64,000 bases of DNA, from the NCBI GenBank assembly GCA_030789695.1, contig CM061141.1:275001655-275065654 (forward strand), given 5' to 3'. Shown in pieces: positions 23,719 to 34,023 of the stretch. Positions within the stretch are counted from its first letter, which is position 1, and the number at the start of each line of letters is the position of its first letter. The DNA comes from Scilla litardierei. Its lineage: Eukaryota; Streptophyta; Magnoliopsida; Asparagales; Asparagaceae. The position numbers and the translations under genes were made by a program. The notes beneath the pieces are model-generated. The model was not told the origin of the DNA, searched no databases, and saw only the letters and a list, made by a program, of their open reading frames with translations.

Positions 23719-24671
23719 ACTTTCTCCCCCTTTTTGATGATGACAAACAAACATAAACAAAAAGATAAGAAAACTTACTCCCCCCTACATAGATGCCAAT
23801 CAAGTTAGCCAATGAATATAAGGGTATCTATAGATCAAATTAAGCAAATATGTAAGATATGTATGAATGAAATAATTTTCTTGAAGTCTTGAAGTCATGA
23901 AATCTTGAAATCTTGAAATCTTGAAATCCAAGTTCATTATATCTTAGTCCCCCTGAATCTAAGGAAACTTCAATCTTAGATTCAAGTTTAGAATTAGAAT
24001 TTACTAAGCACATATATTATGATATTTTTATTTCTCTCCCCTATGGCATTATCCAAAAAGTGGGAGTAGAATAACAACAACAATAGTGCTAAATAAGTAC
24101 TAAAACAATCATGAGAGTCTAAAGATAGGATGTATATCAAAAGTGATGCCAACATATAATCAGAGAAAAACTAATCACAAAGGGGCATCTCATTGATATA
24201 CATACCAAAAACTCATAAAACACAAGAAATCTTAGTTGACTAAAGGAATGAGAATCCAATATCAACATTTCTAGCCAAATGAGTAAAAAGTCTTAAATCA
24301 CATCATATAAATGATAAAGCTTATAAAGAGACAATTTCACAATTTTCACAATATTAACATAAAGAATGAGACACTGTGTGAAACAGAATATGAAGTAAAA
24401 AAATTTCATATATATAATCACTAGATACAGGAAAATAAAGCTACAACTCCATGTACATCAACAAAAGTGTGATCAACATACAAACATCATCCATCAGTAC
24501 TCAAAACAACAAGATATAGACAGACACTCAACCCATACTAACAAAAAAAATCCTATGGTGAGTCTATCCAGAGCAGCATCAGTCAATATTGATGACTGAT
24601 GGGTCTGAAGGGTGACCAGACGGACGAAACATCAATCTGGTAGAGCGTCGAGTCGGGTACACACGAGCCTT
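23719..24671 (-). other. Copia1 3' non-coding region with polypurine tracts
   Basis: No coding sequence seen. On the minus strand it contains purine tracts (CATCAAAAAGGGGGAGA at 23724-23740, GGGGGGAG near 23779, CAGGGGGAC near 23949, AGGGGAGAG near 24036) and ends at the LTR. The repeated phrase TTGAAATC appears in tandem near 23890-23930. Confidence 0.65.
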
Positions 24672-25100
24672 TCACTTGGATGACGACACATCGGCAGCAG
24701 GAGACTTCGCATGAACATGCACAGAGGGCAGTGCATCAAAAGACACAGGCACAAATCCTGGAGGAGGAGGGATAACAATTGACTTGGAAGTATCATCCGA
24801 AGGAGGAAACATGGCCTGGAGGGTGGCTGGAATGGGAAAGCCGTGAAATAGGAACGACTTATACTGAAGCTCATGGAGAAGCAAGAGCTTTTGATCCAAG
24901 TCGGAAACTTGCATTTCGATCGAGGAAACTCGGTCGCACAGCTTAGCGCGGAGGAAGTCATCGAGCGGAACAGATGGTGTAGGAGAGGGTGGCTAGTCAG
25001 CAGGTGGAGGAGTGGGTTCAGCGATAGTGGTTGAGGGAATAGGGTCAGCGACGTAGATACCCAAATACTCCCCCGAAGATGGCAGACTAGCTGGTTCCAT
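24672..25100 (-). pseudogene. Copia1 short third ORF after pol, one nonsense
   Basis: Minus-strand frame from ATG (25098-25100) to TGA, about 142 codons with one TAG (24993-24995). The protein starts MEPASLPSSGEYLG, has a Pro/Thr-rich stretch, then a heptad-like segment (SSIEMQVSDLDQKLLLLHEL) and a Pro/Ser-rich end. It lies downstream of pol, the position of the env-like or third ORF in Sireviruses. No transmembrane segment is seen and the function is unknown. The overlapping minus frame at 24632-25129 looks like a shadow. Confidence 0.5.
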
Positions 25101-25419
25101 GAATACGATTGATAGAAACAAGGGCACAAACGAACGAAAATCGACGAGGAAACCTAATCTGAGAAGATCGACGGAGAAGGTGTCACTCGAACAAGCAATC
25201 GAAAGATCGGGAAGAGTGACCGGAGACTGGAGTATCGAATCAGAGAAGAAATCAACGGTAATAGTTAAATTTGAAGGGAGCAGACAAGGGAAGTTCGTCG
25301 GATGAGAGAGAAACTATCCGAACTAATCGACGGCTCCCGAAGTTAAATGAAGGGGTCCAAAGAATCTGGGTTGTTGGATCGAAAAATCGATGGCTCAGAT
25401 CAAGTTAACGAACTGCCAC

Positions 25420-25790
25420 AGAATTAGACAGTCGGCTGATGAACAATCGTCAGTCGACTGGTCGATAGGATATAATCAGCTTGGGTTGACAGACAGTTGA
25501 CTGTTAAGTAACTCATAGTCGCCTATCGGAGAGACAGTCGACTGTAACTAACACAACAGTCGTCTGACAGAGAATCAAAAAATTTGATGATAAAACAGAG
25601 ACATTTGAAAATTTGGACAGGTGCCTGATGACCAAATTGCATTCGCCTGTCACAGAGACAGTCGACTGAAAAATGTTCGTCATTCGCTTGTGCGAAAAAT
25701 ACAGTCTGATGTATGAAAGAATTGAGTTGGGCAGTCGACTGTCGAAGGAATGACAGTTATCTGTTCTGATCCAAAAATACACAATGAGGT
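25420..25790 (-). promoter_or_regulatory. Copia1 internal palindrome array upstream of the third ORF
   Basis: Another group of AGTCGACT sites between the end of pol and the third ORF: ACAGTCGACTGT at 25534-25545 and close variants near 25450, 25660 and 25733. The motif is the same as in the LTR promoter. A TATA-like ATTTAA lies near 25345 on the minus strand, but it is weak. Confidence 0.5.
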
Positions 25791-25833
25791 TAAAATCCAG
25801 AGGATAGAGACAACTCACCCTAGGACCTATATT

Positions 25834-26485
25834 CTAATACAAATCTAACCAAGAAATCAATATCAAAATATATAGATTAACGAACAAATCTCGTAAATCT
25901 ATCCAAACAATCGAAATCAACAAAATCTCAAATGCATCTCTTAAAACAAATATATATGAAACATATAATTTATCAAAAGAAGAGAAGTAAAAAGGATGAT
26001 ATGAGTTCAAGCATGATATAACATGATTGTATAAACTCCTACAATTCAGATTCACACATTCTTTAAGAGGTTTAGTGAAGATGTCGACGATTTGTTTTTG
26101 GGTTTCAATGTACTCTAAGATGATGTCCTTCTTAGCTACATGATCATTAATAAATTGCTATCTCACATCTATGTATTTGGTACGGGAGTGATGTACCGGA
26201 TTCTTGGAAAGACAAATAGCACTTTGGTTATCAACCATAATATGGCAAGTATCACAATTGACACCATAGTCTTTAAGTGTGTGTCTCATCCAAAGAACTT
26301 GTGCAAGACCCGCGGCAATATATTCTGCTTCAGTCGTGGACAATGATACCGAGTTTTGTTTCGTGAAAAACCAAGAAACTAGGGAATTTCCTAGAAAATG
26401 GCAAGTGCCACTAGTACTCTTCCTATCGGATTTGCATCCGGCAAATTCGGCATCACTATATGAGATTAACTCATATGTGCAAGAT
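25834..26485 (-). pseudogene. pol: Copia1 pol C-terminus (RNase H)
   Basis: One minus-strand frame from 26485 down to 25834. RNase H motifs: YSDAEFAGCKSDRKSTSG, TTEAEYIAA, the catalytic-site segment DNQSAICLSKNP and HHSRTKYIDVR, then a TAG at 26158-26160 and the usual Copia ending DIFTKPL. After that the frame runs open for about 60 more codons with no recognised motif. The upstream part (gag, integrase, RT) is separated by the Sire2 insertion and lies outside the window. Confidence 0.9.
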
Positions 26486-26492
26486 GTTGGAT

Positions 26493-28050
26493 TGATGTGC
26501 GTTTATATTTCATATATTTGCGCACGTTTTCTTCCGTGTTTTTCTGTTATTTACCGTCGTCTTGTATTCGTTTTCTCGTGTTTTCTTGTTTTCTTTCACT
26601 TTTCCGTGTTTTTGTTTATTTGCAGGAGTTTACCGGTGTAGGGGACATAAAACGAAGATATCATGAGTCCCCGGAGCAATGGGAGGAGTCACGTGTGATC
26701 CAGGGGGTCAAACGACAAAGATCGCATCTTTCAGCCCCTCACCCGACCGGTTGGTCACTTCCAACCGATCGGGTGATGCACGCGTGCACCACCTGGACAC
26801 AAGTTGGAGCGGCCAAGAAGTCATCCGGTCGGTTCAGTGACCGGTTCAAACGCCCCAACTCTCTGGAATTCTGATGCTGAATGCCAACAGATCGGGTGAC
26901 TTTCACCCGATCGGTTCACCTGTAGCCGATTCTCCGAAGCCATGACATAGAGAGATCAACCGACCGGTTCACCCGACGGCACGAAGATCCAACCGATCAG
27001 CTTCAACCCTCAACCGACTGTGCCGTGGTGACCGGGTGAAGTCCTATTCTGAGCCGCCGAAGAAACGAAGCAGGTCACCCGATCGGTTGACTTTTCAACC
27101 GATCGGGTGATATCGTATTCTATATATAGGACCCCTAGGTTTTCCAGAAACGGGGAGTTGTTATTTTTTGCTGTTTTTTCTCTCTCTTGACGGCTGTAAT
27201 TTTTCAGATATTTGTAAGTTTTCTGATCTTTGTCAAACTTTAATATAGTGTTATTAGCATTGCTCTTACTGCTTTTCAATCGCCTGATCATGATTTTTAT
27301 GGTCGATTTTGCTTTAGATCGCTTTTTACTAAATATGTGTGAGTAGTTCCCAAATCTGGGATTTTGGTGGAAACCCCTTCGTGGGCTCTCCCCGATGCGT
27401 CCATAGGACTAGGAAATCTATAGGGATTAGGAATCTACCGGTTACGCGGGGTGTTTTATTGTCATCGACGGGAAAAAGACCACCTTTGACCGTTGGGCCA
27501 AGGGGGAATAAACTTGGCGGTTGACTCCCTAGCCATAGCTCATGCCCTTAGCGTAGACGTCGAATCCTAGCGCGCGGGAGCGACAGGACGAGACGTTGGG
27601 AGTTATCGTTGCAAGCTTAGGAGTGCCCACTGACCAAACCCGGTAAGTCTGGCGTATCATCCTGGGCACCGACCGGAATATCGGGCCCATGGGACGCTTG
27701 TACCACTTTCAGAGGCAACGTCTCACCATTAGACCCTAATTCTGATCGCTATCTTACCCGTAGGCCGTATCGGTGAGAATCACACGATAGGGTGGAAACC
27801 AAAGTCCCGGGTTTTCCCTTTATATTGTTTATCCCTTGCATTCCATTTACTGTGACAACTGATTATCCGATTCAGGCTAGCTCGCCCATGGGGTGAATTT
27901 GATCCTTCTTGACATAAGCACATCCACGCCTCCCTGAGTTCGACCCCCAAGCCACACTACAACACCGTGCGCTTGCGGTTACAAATATTTAAATCTCACG
28001 CCCCAATTACTTATTGCACACATCCAGACGTGCAAACCCAGGGGACGCCA
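26493..28050 (+). repeat. A 5' LTR
   Basis: 1558 bp. Differs from the 3' LTR mainly by a 35-bp gap at about 27622, which in the other copy (36810-36845) reads TGCTCCCGGAGTTGG and onward. It contains a palindrome array and TATA (below). The reading frames inside (26497-26874, 27339-27524) recur in the other LTR and are not coding. Confidence 0.92.
26749..27128 (+). promoter_or_regulatory. A 5' LTR promoter: CCGATCGG palindromes and TATA box
   Basis: About a dozen sites with core CCGATCGG or a one-base variant (CAACCGATCGGGTGA, CACCCGATCGGTTCA and similar) lie between 26749 and 27110. TCTATATATAGG follows at 27119-27129. The same array is in the 3' LTR. Confidence 0.65.
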
Positions 28051-28057
28051 AGCTTTA

Positions 28058-28075
28058 TGGCGCCGTTGCCGGGGA
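28058..28075 (+). other. A primer-binding site, tRNA-Asp type
   Basis: TGGCGCCGTTGCCGGGGA, seven bases after the 5' LTR, is complementary to the 3' end of plant tRNA-Asp, the primer known for Athila elements. Confidence 0.85.
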
Positions 28076-28250
28076 GGCAACGTGCTTGTTATTTTAGGAT
28101 TTCATGAACCCTTGTGTCTAGCTCTCATCCCTATCTCACGATAATTTTCACATTCTTCTCTTTCCTTTTTATTTTCCTATTTTTATTTTTATTTTTTTAT
28201 TTTATCTATTTCTTTCCCACTTTTCGCTTCACATGTGTTTGTTGTTTTTC
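28076..28250 (+). other. A leader between primer site and gag
   Basis: T-rich untranslated leader with no gene. It ends in a T-rich tract just before the ATG at 28251. Confidence 0.6.
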
Positions 28251-29790
28251 ATGCGCAGGAGTTCAAGAAGTCTCGCCGACTTGATTCCCGTTGATCCGGA
28301 GATAAACGCCACCCTAAGGCGTTTGGCCGCCGAGAAGTGAAGAAGAGAGGATCCTGAAATCATGGGGGAGAACACCTCGCCTCACAAGGCCCTGCTGGAG
28401 TACTCGATGCCATCCATCGAGTCCACCTCCGCCATCCGTCCTCCTGCTATTACGGCGCAAAGCTTCGAGCTTAAGCCGTCTTTGGTGACGTGGATCCAGT
28501 AGGATCAATTTTCGGGTGCACTCATGGAGAGCCCCATTGAACATTTGGACTCCTTTTTGGAGAAATGTGACACCTTCCGGATAAACGGTGTCACAACTGA
28601 GGCGATCCGTCTGAAGCTATTCCCCTTCTCTCTACGAGATAAGGCCAAGATGTGGCTTAGGGGGAAGGACCCAAATACATTCAACACTTAGGAGAAGCTT
28701 TCGAACACTTTTCTGACAAAGTTCTTTCCTTCGGGGAAGACCATGAAGCTGAGGAGCGAGATCTCCTCCTTCTCCCAAGCCAGCCACGAGTCTCTGCATG
28801 AAGCCTGGACAAGATACAAAGAGATGCAGCGAAGATGTCCCCACCATGAGCTCCCCAAGTGGCAGATCATAAATCTGTTCTTTAATGGGTTGAGGGACGA
28901 TTTGAAATCTTCTATGGACACCGCGGCTGGAGGGTCCTTTATGTCAAGAAGTGAGGAAGATGCCGGGAACATTCTTGAAAATATGGCATCCAACAATGAG
29001 CGGTGGTGTGACGAGAGAGCAACACCTAGATCTGGGGGCATCCATAGGGTCGAGGACGTCGACAAATTATCCAGCAAGTTTGACTTGATGTCGACCCAGA
29101 TCTCCGCATTGATGGTAGGAGCCGGTGGTGCCGGTACGCAACATATTGCCGCGGTGGAAACAGAAGTCATGGGGGAATTCGACGGTGGTGACATCTCACC
29201 ACCGTTGGACCAAGCAAGCGCACTGTTCTACAATCCTACGGGAAATGCGCCGTTTCCGCCACGGACTAGCTCCGACCCGGCCTACTCTCCTAACAACCGA
29301 AATCATCCCAACCTTAGCTACCGGGTGCCTTATCAACAGCCGACTCAACAACAACAACAGATATATCAGCCGGCTAGGCCTCAGCAGCAGTTTCAGCAGC
29401 AACAATTTCACCAGCAACAACCTCCACAACAGTATCAGCAGTATGCTCCAAGGAATCAGCAGCCCACCCAGCAACAATATGGCCAGCAGAGGGCCATCTC
29501 TCCGGTTGAGTCCCTTTTGACTCAATACATCGCCAACCAGGAGAAGATAAACCTGAAGCTGGAGATGGTACAAAGAGTTCTCACTGATCAGGTGACCCAG
29601 CTGGGGTTACAAGTGGCGAACCTTCAGAGGCCGCAGAATCTATTACCGCCATAGCCTGAAGTGAACCCGAGGGGGGTAAATTGGACCATGGCGCTCACGC
29701 ATGAGCATGAGAATGTGTTCGCTATCGTCTTGAGGAGCGGAACGCAAATCCCCACAAGAGTGCCCCCAAAGGACCGGAAGCACCGTTGGT
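28251..29790 (+). pseudogene. gag: A gag (Athila type), four nonsense changes
   Basis: Capsid/nucleocapsid precursor. I chose ATG 28251 because it is in frame with the conserved region; MGENTSPHKA at about 28361 is an alternative. The retrotransposon-gag domain is clear (IRLKLFPFSLRDKAKMWL, FFPSGKTMKLRSEISSF, EAWTRYKEMQRRCPHH). A Gln-rich segment follows (29335-29480), then a short coiled-coil-like piece and the LRSG word near 29732. Stops: TGA 28338, TAG 28500, TAG 28689, TAG 29652, all in one frame. A frameshift near 29760-29790 leads to the protease frame. No zinc knuckle seen. Confidence 0.88.
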
Positions 29791-30976
29791 CGTAGAACGA
29801 CCAATTGAAAAATTAAATGACGACGGTGCTTCGTTGCCAAAGCCAACTACTCCGAAGGGAGCCCATGAAGAGGAGAAGAAAAAGGAAGAGGAAGGGAACC
29901 TCAGAGTGTTCAAGCCCGTTGTGCCTTTTCCACAACGGCTTGCCCAAGCCAAAATAGACGAGAAGTATGGTAAATTCTTTGCCATGGTCAAAGATCTGAG
30001 ATTAGAAATCCCCTTCCTCGAAGCTATCGAGATGATTCCCTCCTACGCCAAATTTCTAAAGGACTTGGTGACAAGAGGATCCAGAAAGGAGAAGGTCGTA
30101 TTAACGGCGGAGTGCAGCACCCTCATTCAGCACGTAAATCTGCCTAAGCTTAAAGACCCAGGAAGTTTCTCCATCCCTTGTTCTATTGGGGAAGTGTGAA
30201 TCCAGAGGGCGCTCATCGATCTAGGAGCGAGCGTCAGTCTAATGCCCCTATCGCTATACAAGAGAATAGGGATGGGAGACTTGGAGCCCACCGGCATAAC
30301 ATTACAGCTTGCTGACCGTTCGGTAAAATACCCGGTGGGAGTAGTTGACGACCTCCCCATTGATGTGAGTGGAGTACAAGTACAGGTGGATTTTGTGGTG
30401 ATGGACATGCCAGAAGATAAGCACACCCCTATTATCCTTGGACGGTCCTTTATGGCAACCGCGGGTGTGCTAATAGACGTGAAGAATGGGAAGCTTTCCC
30501 TTAACGTCGGCAAGGAGAAAGTTGAATTTGACTTAGGGTTGTCAATGAAGCACCCCGATCCTCCGGATGATCCTAGTATCAATGCGCTGGAGCTGAAAGA
30601 AGAGAGAGCTGAGGAGGCAAGCTCCTGGCAAATTCTCTCGAGAAATCCCCCCGATAGCTTGGAGGACTCAAAAGAATCAGTCGGCCCGAAGAAGAATGAT
30701 GTTGCTGATGAGACGGTCGCCCAACATGTGATCCCTCCCGGATTCCCAAAAGCTCCTCCTGTGAGGAGAAAAGGCAAAGAGCCCATGGGGCTCACCGGGG
30801 ATGAGATCCAGGTCCTTAAACGAGTGGCGGTGGACGCCCATATGAAGGAGAAGCGCCCGGACCCCGTCAACAAAGGGAGGGTGGTCGAGCAAGTTTTCTT
30901 GTTGCCACCGACTATAATAATGGGAGAAGCTGAAGCGATGCCAGACTTTGGGCATCACCCGTATCACCCACCTTGA
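29786..30976 (+). pseudogene. pro: A protease followed by an unidentified tail in place of RT
   Basis: Linker FPQRLAQAKIDEKYGKF and YAKFLKDLVT, then KLKDPGSFSIPC, as in Athila polyproteins. The aspartic-protease active site is DLGAS (near 30220), preceded by a TGA at 30197; ILGRSFMATAGVLIDV is the C-terminal protease motif near 30440. From about 30550 to the TGA at 30974 there are about 140 codons with no RT similarity (PVRRKGKEPMGLTGDE, VAVDAHMKEKRPDP). RT would normally start here. Whether this tail is an Athila linker or captured sequence is not resolved. Confidence 0.82.
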
Positions 30977-31170
30977 ACATCATTAACGGGCGTCGAGCTA
31001 ACAACGTTAAACAAAAGCGCTCCATGGGAGGCAACCCATGCTCTAAACCTTTGTTTCCAATTTTTAGGACTATTTTTTAATTTTATTTTATATATTTTAA
31101 TAAATAAATCCAGCCGCAAGAACTTCGGTTGAGGGACTTAGGCCATTTGTGTACTTTTGCAGAAAACAAG
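30977..31170 (+). other. A post-pol segment with conserved hairpin
   Basis: CATGGG-6 nt-CCCATG at 31023-31040. B has the same hairpin at 53575-53592 directly after its integrase, so this segment marks the 3' end of pol in both and places the right edge of the RT-integrase deletion in A. Confidence 0.6.
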
Positions 31171-31540
31171 GCCCCAATCGATCGGTTGATAACTCACCCG
31201 ATCGGTTGGGATGTATCAGCTGACGGCCGTATCTGTCACTCAACGAACCGATCGGGTGAAGGCATGTGAGACCGGTTGACAGACCGGGTGAACTGGGGCT
31301 GAAGTCTCAGGAAATTTTCAGACTTTATCAACCGATCGGGTGATGAGAAGCATGACCGGCTGACAGACGAGGTGAGCTGTACCAAACTCTCGGGAAAATT
31401 TGTGGAGCGGCCAACCGATCGGGTGAGTAATCAACCGATCGATTCGCCTGTAGCGTCTCTTCAGCTGAAAATCTCGACCCAATAGTCAACCGATCGGGTG
31501 ACAACTCACCCAATCGGTTCGAATTAAACCCTATAAATAA
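31171..31540 (+). promoter_or_regulatory. A internal palindrome array and TATA box before the third ORF
   Basis: Second array of CCGATCGG-core palindromes (for example near 31195, 31242, 31327, 31412, 31425, 31490), then CTATAAATAA at 31531-31540, 430 bp before the ATG of the third ORF. Motif and order match the LTR promoter. An internal promoter for the third ORF is inferred. Confidence 0.55.
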
Positions 31541-31968
31541 ACCCCCGCCCCGATCGTTCATTTCCTCGCTCGATCTCGCTGATTTTGCCATCGTTTCATC
31601 TCCCCTGCCCTCCCAATGGCCGGAAAACTCCTCCCACGACCTCCACTCCCCTTCTAGCCTCTCTCTCCACCTACCCCTTCCATCTCTCCATCGTTTTCCC
31701 TCTCTCACTCTCTCCCATTTCGCTTTCTCAAGCCATAATCCCCCATTTTTGGATTTTTCGCTGAAGAGAAGTTCCGCGACTCTACACTCCGTCCGATTGC
31801 ACGGTATTGGGGTTAATTTCAAGCAAGGAACTCCAACCTCTGCTGGGTAACTTCGCTCCACTGCTCAAATTTTACTTTTACCCTAAAAATTTCTACTTGC
31901 TTGATTGTTTGTGTGTGCATGCTTTTATCATATTCTACACTCATTTGCATCACACTCACGCGCCCACT

Positions 31969-34023
31969 ATGGCCCGGGATCGTGATAAGGGGAACGGTAT
32001 CATGCGGGAGGAGGAACCGTCTCGGAAGAGACACAAACAAACACGTCCTCCTCCTAATACACCACGTGCACTATCACTAGCCCCTCCCCCACCTGTTATT
32101 TCCCCTCCAGACCCAATGATGGGCCCGCATGGGTATCAATTTCGGAACCAAGAGCACAAGGACTTGTACCTTAGGCTGGATGCTCGGGGGCATCTGTCAA
32201 CCAAATTCGCCCACACCAATCACTTATTGATCTCGGTGTCTTCACCGAGGTCGAGACTCTTTTCGCGAACTTAGGTTGGTTAGCCTTCCTGAACACCACC
32301 GCGGTGTCTTACCCGTCATTCACACTAGAATTTCTGTCCACACTCGTTTGTGAGTCGGGGTCGATCGTCATTTTCCGGGTGCGTAACAAAACCATCCGCA
32401 CCAACCTGAACACGATCAATGATATATTTGGTTTCCTTATTCATGGGGATGACGCTATCCGACACTATGGATACCCACCGAAATTCGACGTCGATAACTT
32501 TTGGTTCCACCTCACCATACTCCCTCGCTATCCCCGAGGTAAGGCCAAGGCCTCCTCAATCATCCATCATATATTCCGTCTGGCCCATCGGATCATATCC
32601 TCCGCATTTTTCCCCAGGGATGAGTCAGGCACCGTGACCATCCCTGATCTTTTCATTCTATGGGCCATGACTTTCCCTTTCATTCGAGACGATGATGGGA
32701 TTAGCTTTAGGGCCCCTACTGTCCCCGTCCATGCCGACGACTGGCTTATTTACAAGCTCCTCGAGATTAGTCGGGCCGGTAAGGGCAAGCTCTGCTATGG
32801 GGGAATAATCACTATCATTGCTTCTCATCCCCAATTTAATATCCCCATCCCCCGAGATCTTTCCACTGTCGCAGGACCCTCACGTCTAGATCTTGATGTC
32901 TTGCGGCATATTCATATGATTAAGCCCCGTCCTGATCGTCGTTTTGATTTCAACTACGGCCACCCCCAGCCCCCTACACCATTCTCCCCAACCCCGCTCG
33001 CATGACTATTGCTGTAGTGGGAGATTGGACTTTTCCGCCCGATCCCGAGTTTCTAGCGGGGTTGCGCCTTCCTTTCTTTCCCCCGGACGCACGCAGACCA
33101 CCTTCCCCTGCCGCCCGCTTAAGCGAGCAGGATATTCCTGCGTCCCGGGGAGATATCGGGGCTGGCTCGAGTCACACCACTCGTGCTCCTGGCCCTATCA
33201 CTGCTGAGGATCTTTCTGCGGCCATCTCCGGCCTTGTGTCTAGTGCCGGCATGACCACTACCGCTGGCACTACTTCCACATCACTTCCCGGCACCACTTC
33301 TGCTTCACGTCAGTCCGCTTCTTTTGGTCGCCGCCAGGCCTCAGCTCGTCTTGCTCTCGAGGCCAAGGTCGCTGCTCTCCGTGCTCTTGCCACATCCTCT
33401 GTCCCCTCGGACCCATCACCGTCCTCCTTTCTCACTCACCCACATTTCCTCGCACTTGAGAGGAACGTGGCCGCCATCCTCCGCCTTCTCACTCACCTCC
33501 ACGGACCACCACCACCCACACCACACCCCTCACCACCACCTTCACCACCTCGACGATCGTCACCTCCCCCATCACATTCTTCTCCTCCGCCATCCCACCC
33601 ATCCCCACCTCCTTCACCCCCACCTAGGCGATCATCTCCCACTTCCACATCTATTCCCATCCCTGTATCCACTTCTCCTCTCACGACCACTTCTGTCGCC
33701 CCCACACCACCTCCTCCCTCCTCCTCCGTCACTGCATAGTGCGCCGCAAGAAATTGCAGGTGCGCTCCAGATCTCCCCCACTGCCACCCACTACCGTCAC
33801 CATCACGTCTTCTCTCCCCATTTCTATCCCTTCTACCACCGCCTTGATCGCCGTACTTCCACCACCACCCACCTCCATCGACACTCTACCCATTGTTCAC
33901 ACCCCCACTGCACCTATTCCTCCACCTCTTTCCCCACTTCTCCACACACCCCCCGCCTCCCCCGACCACCCATCCACACCCTCTTTCGAGGAGGGTGAGG
34001 ACTCCCTATCTCTTGCTTTTTGA
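31969..34023 (+). pseudogene. A third ORF, ATHILA ORF-1-like with Pro-rich C-terminus
   Basis: ATG 31969 starts MARDRDKGNGIMREEEP. After a frameshift near 32235 the conserved domain follows: LFANLGWLAFLN, TLEFLSTLVCESGS, LNTINDIFGFLIHG, and later IPDLFILWAMTFPF. This is the family known as ATHILA ORF-1/putative plant transposon protein, often in the env position and of unknown function. It stops at 33003, and frame +2 (33002-33739) carries a Ser/Thr- and then Pro-rich tail with proline-serine repeats; a last stretch ends FEEGEDSLSLAF at 34023. No membrane segment seen. At least two frameshifts. The His/Pro-rich frame 33324-33998 is a shadow. Confidence 0.72.

Larger units (their letters stand above)
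22104..26485 (-). mobile_element. Copia1: minus-strand Copia (Sirevirus-like) element, 3' part
   Basis: Reading the minus strand from 26485 down: the RNase H end of pol, a palindrome array, a short third ORF, repeated polypurine tracts and a 3' LTR. The rest of the element must resume beyond 64000 because Sire2 is inserted at 26486. The expected left target duplication next to the LTR is TGCTA (22099-22103). Pol order ending in RNase H with DIFTKPL is Copia; repeated purine tracts and a third ORF suggest the Sirevirus branch. Confidence 0.82.

Noticed and set aside
28505..29573. Minus-strand frames over the A gag
   Set aside because: Shadows of gag; the Leu-rich one mirrors the Gln-rich stretch.
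33324..33998. His/Pro-rich 224-codon frame
   Set aside because: Alternate frame of the Ser/Pro-rich tail of the A third ORF; composition follows from CCA/CAC-rich DNA.
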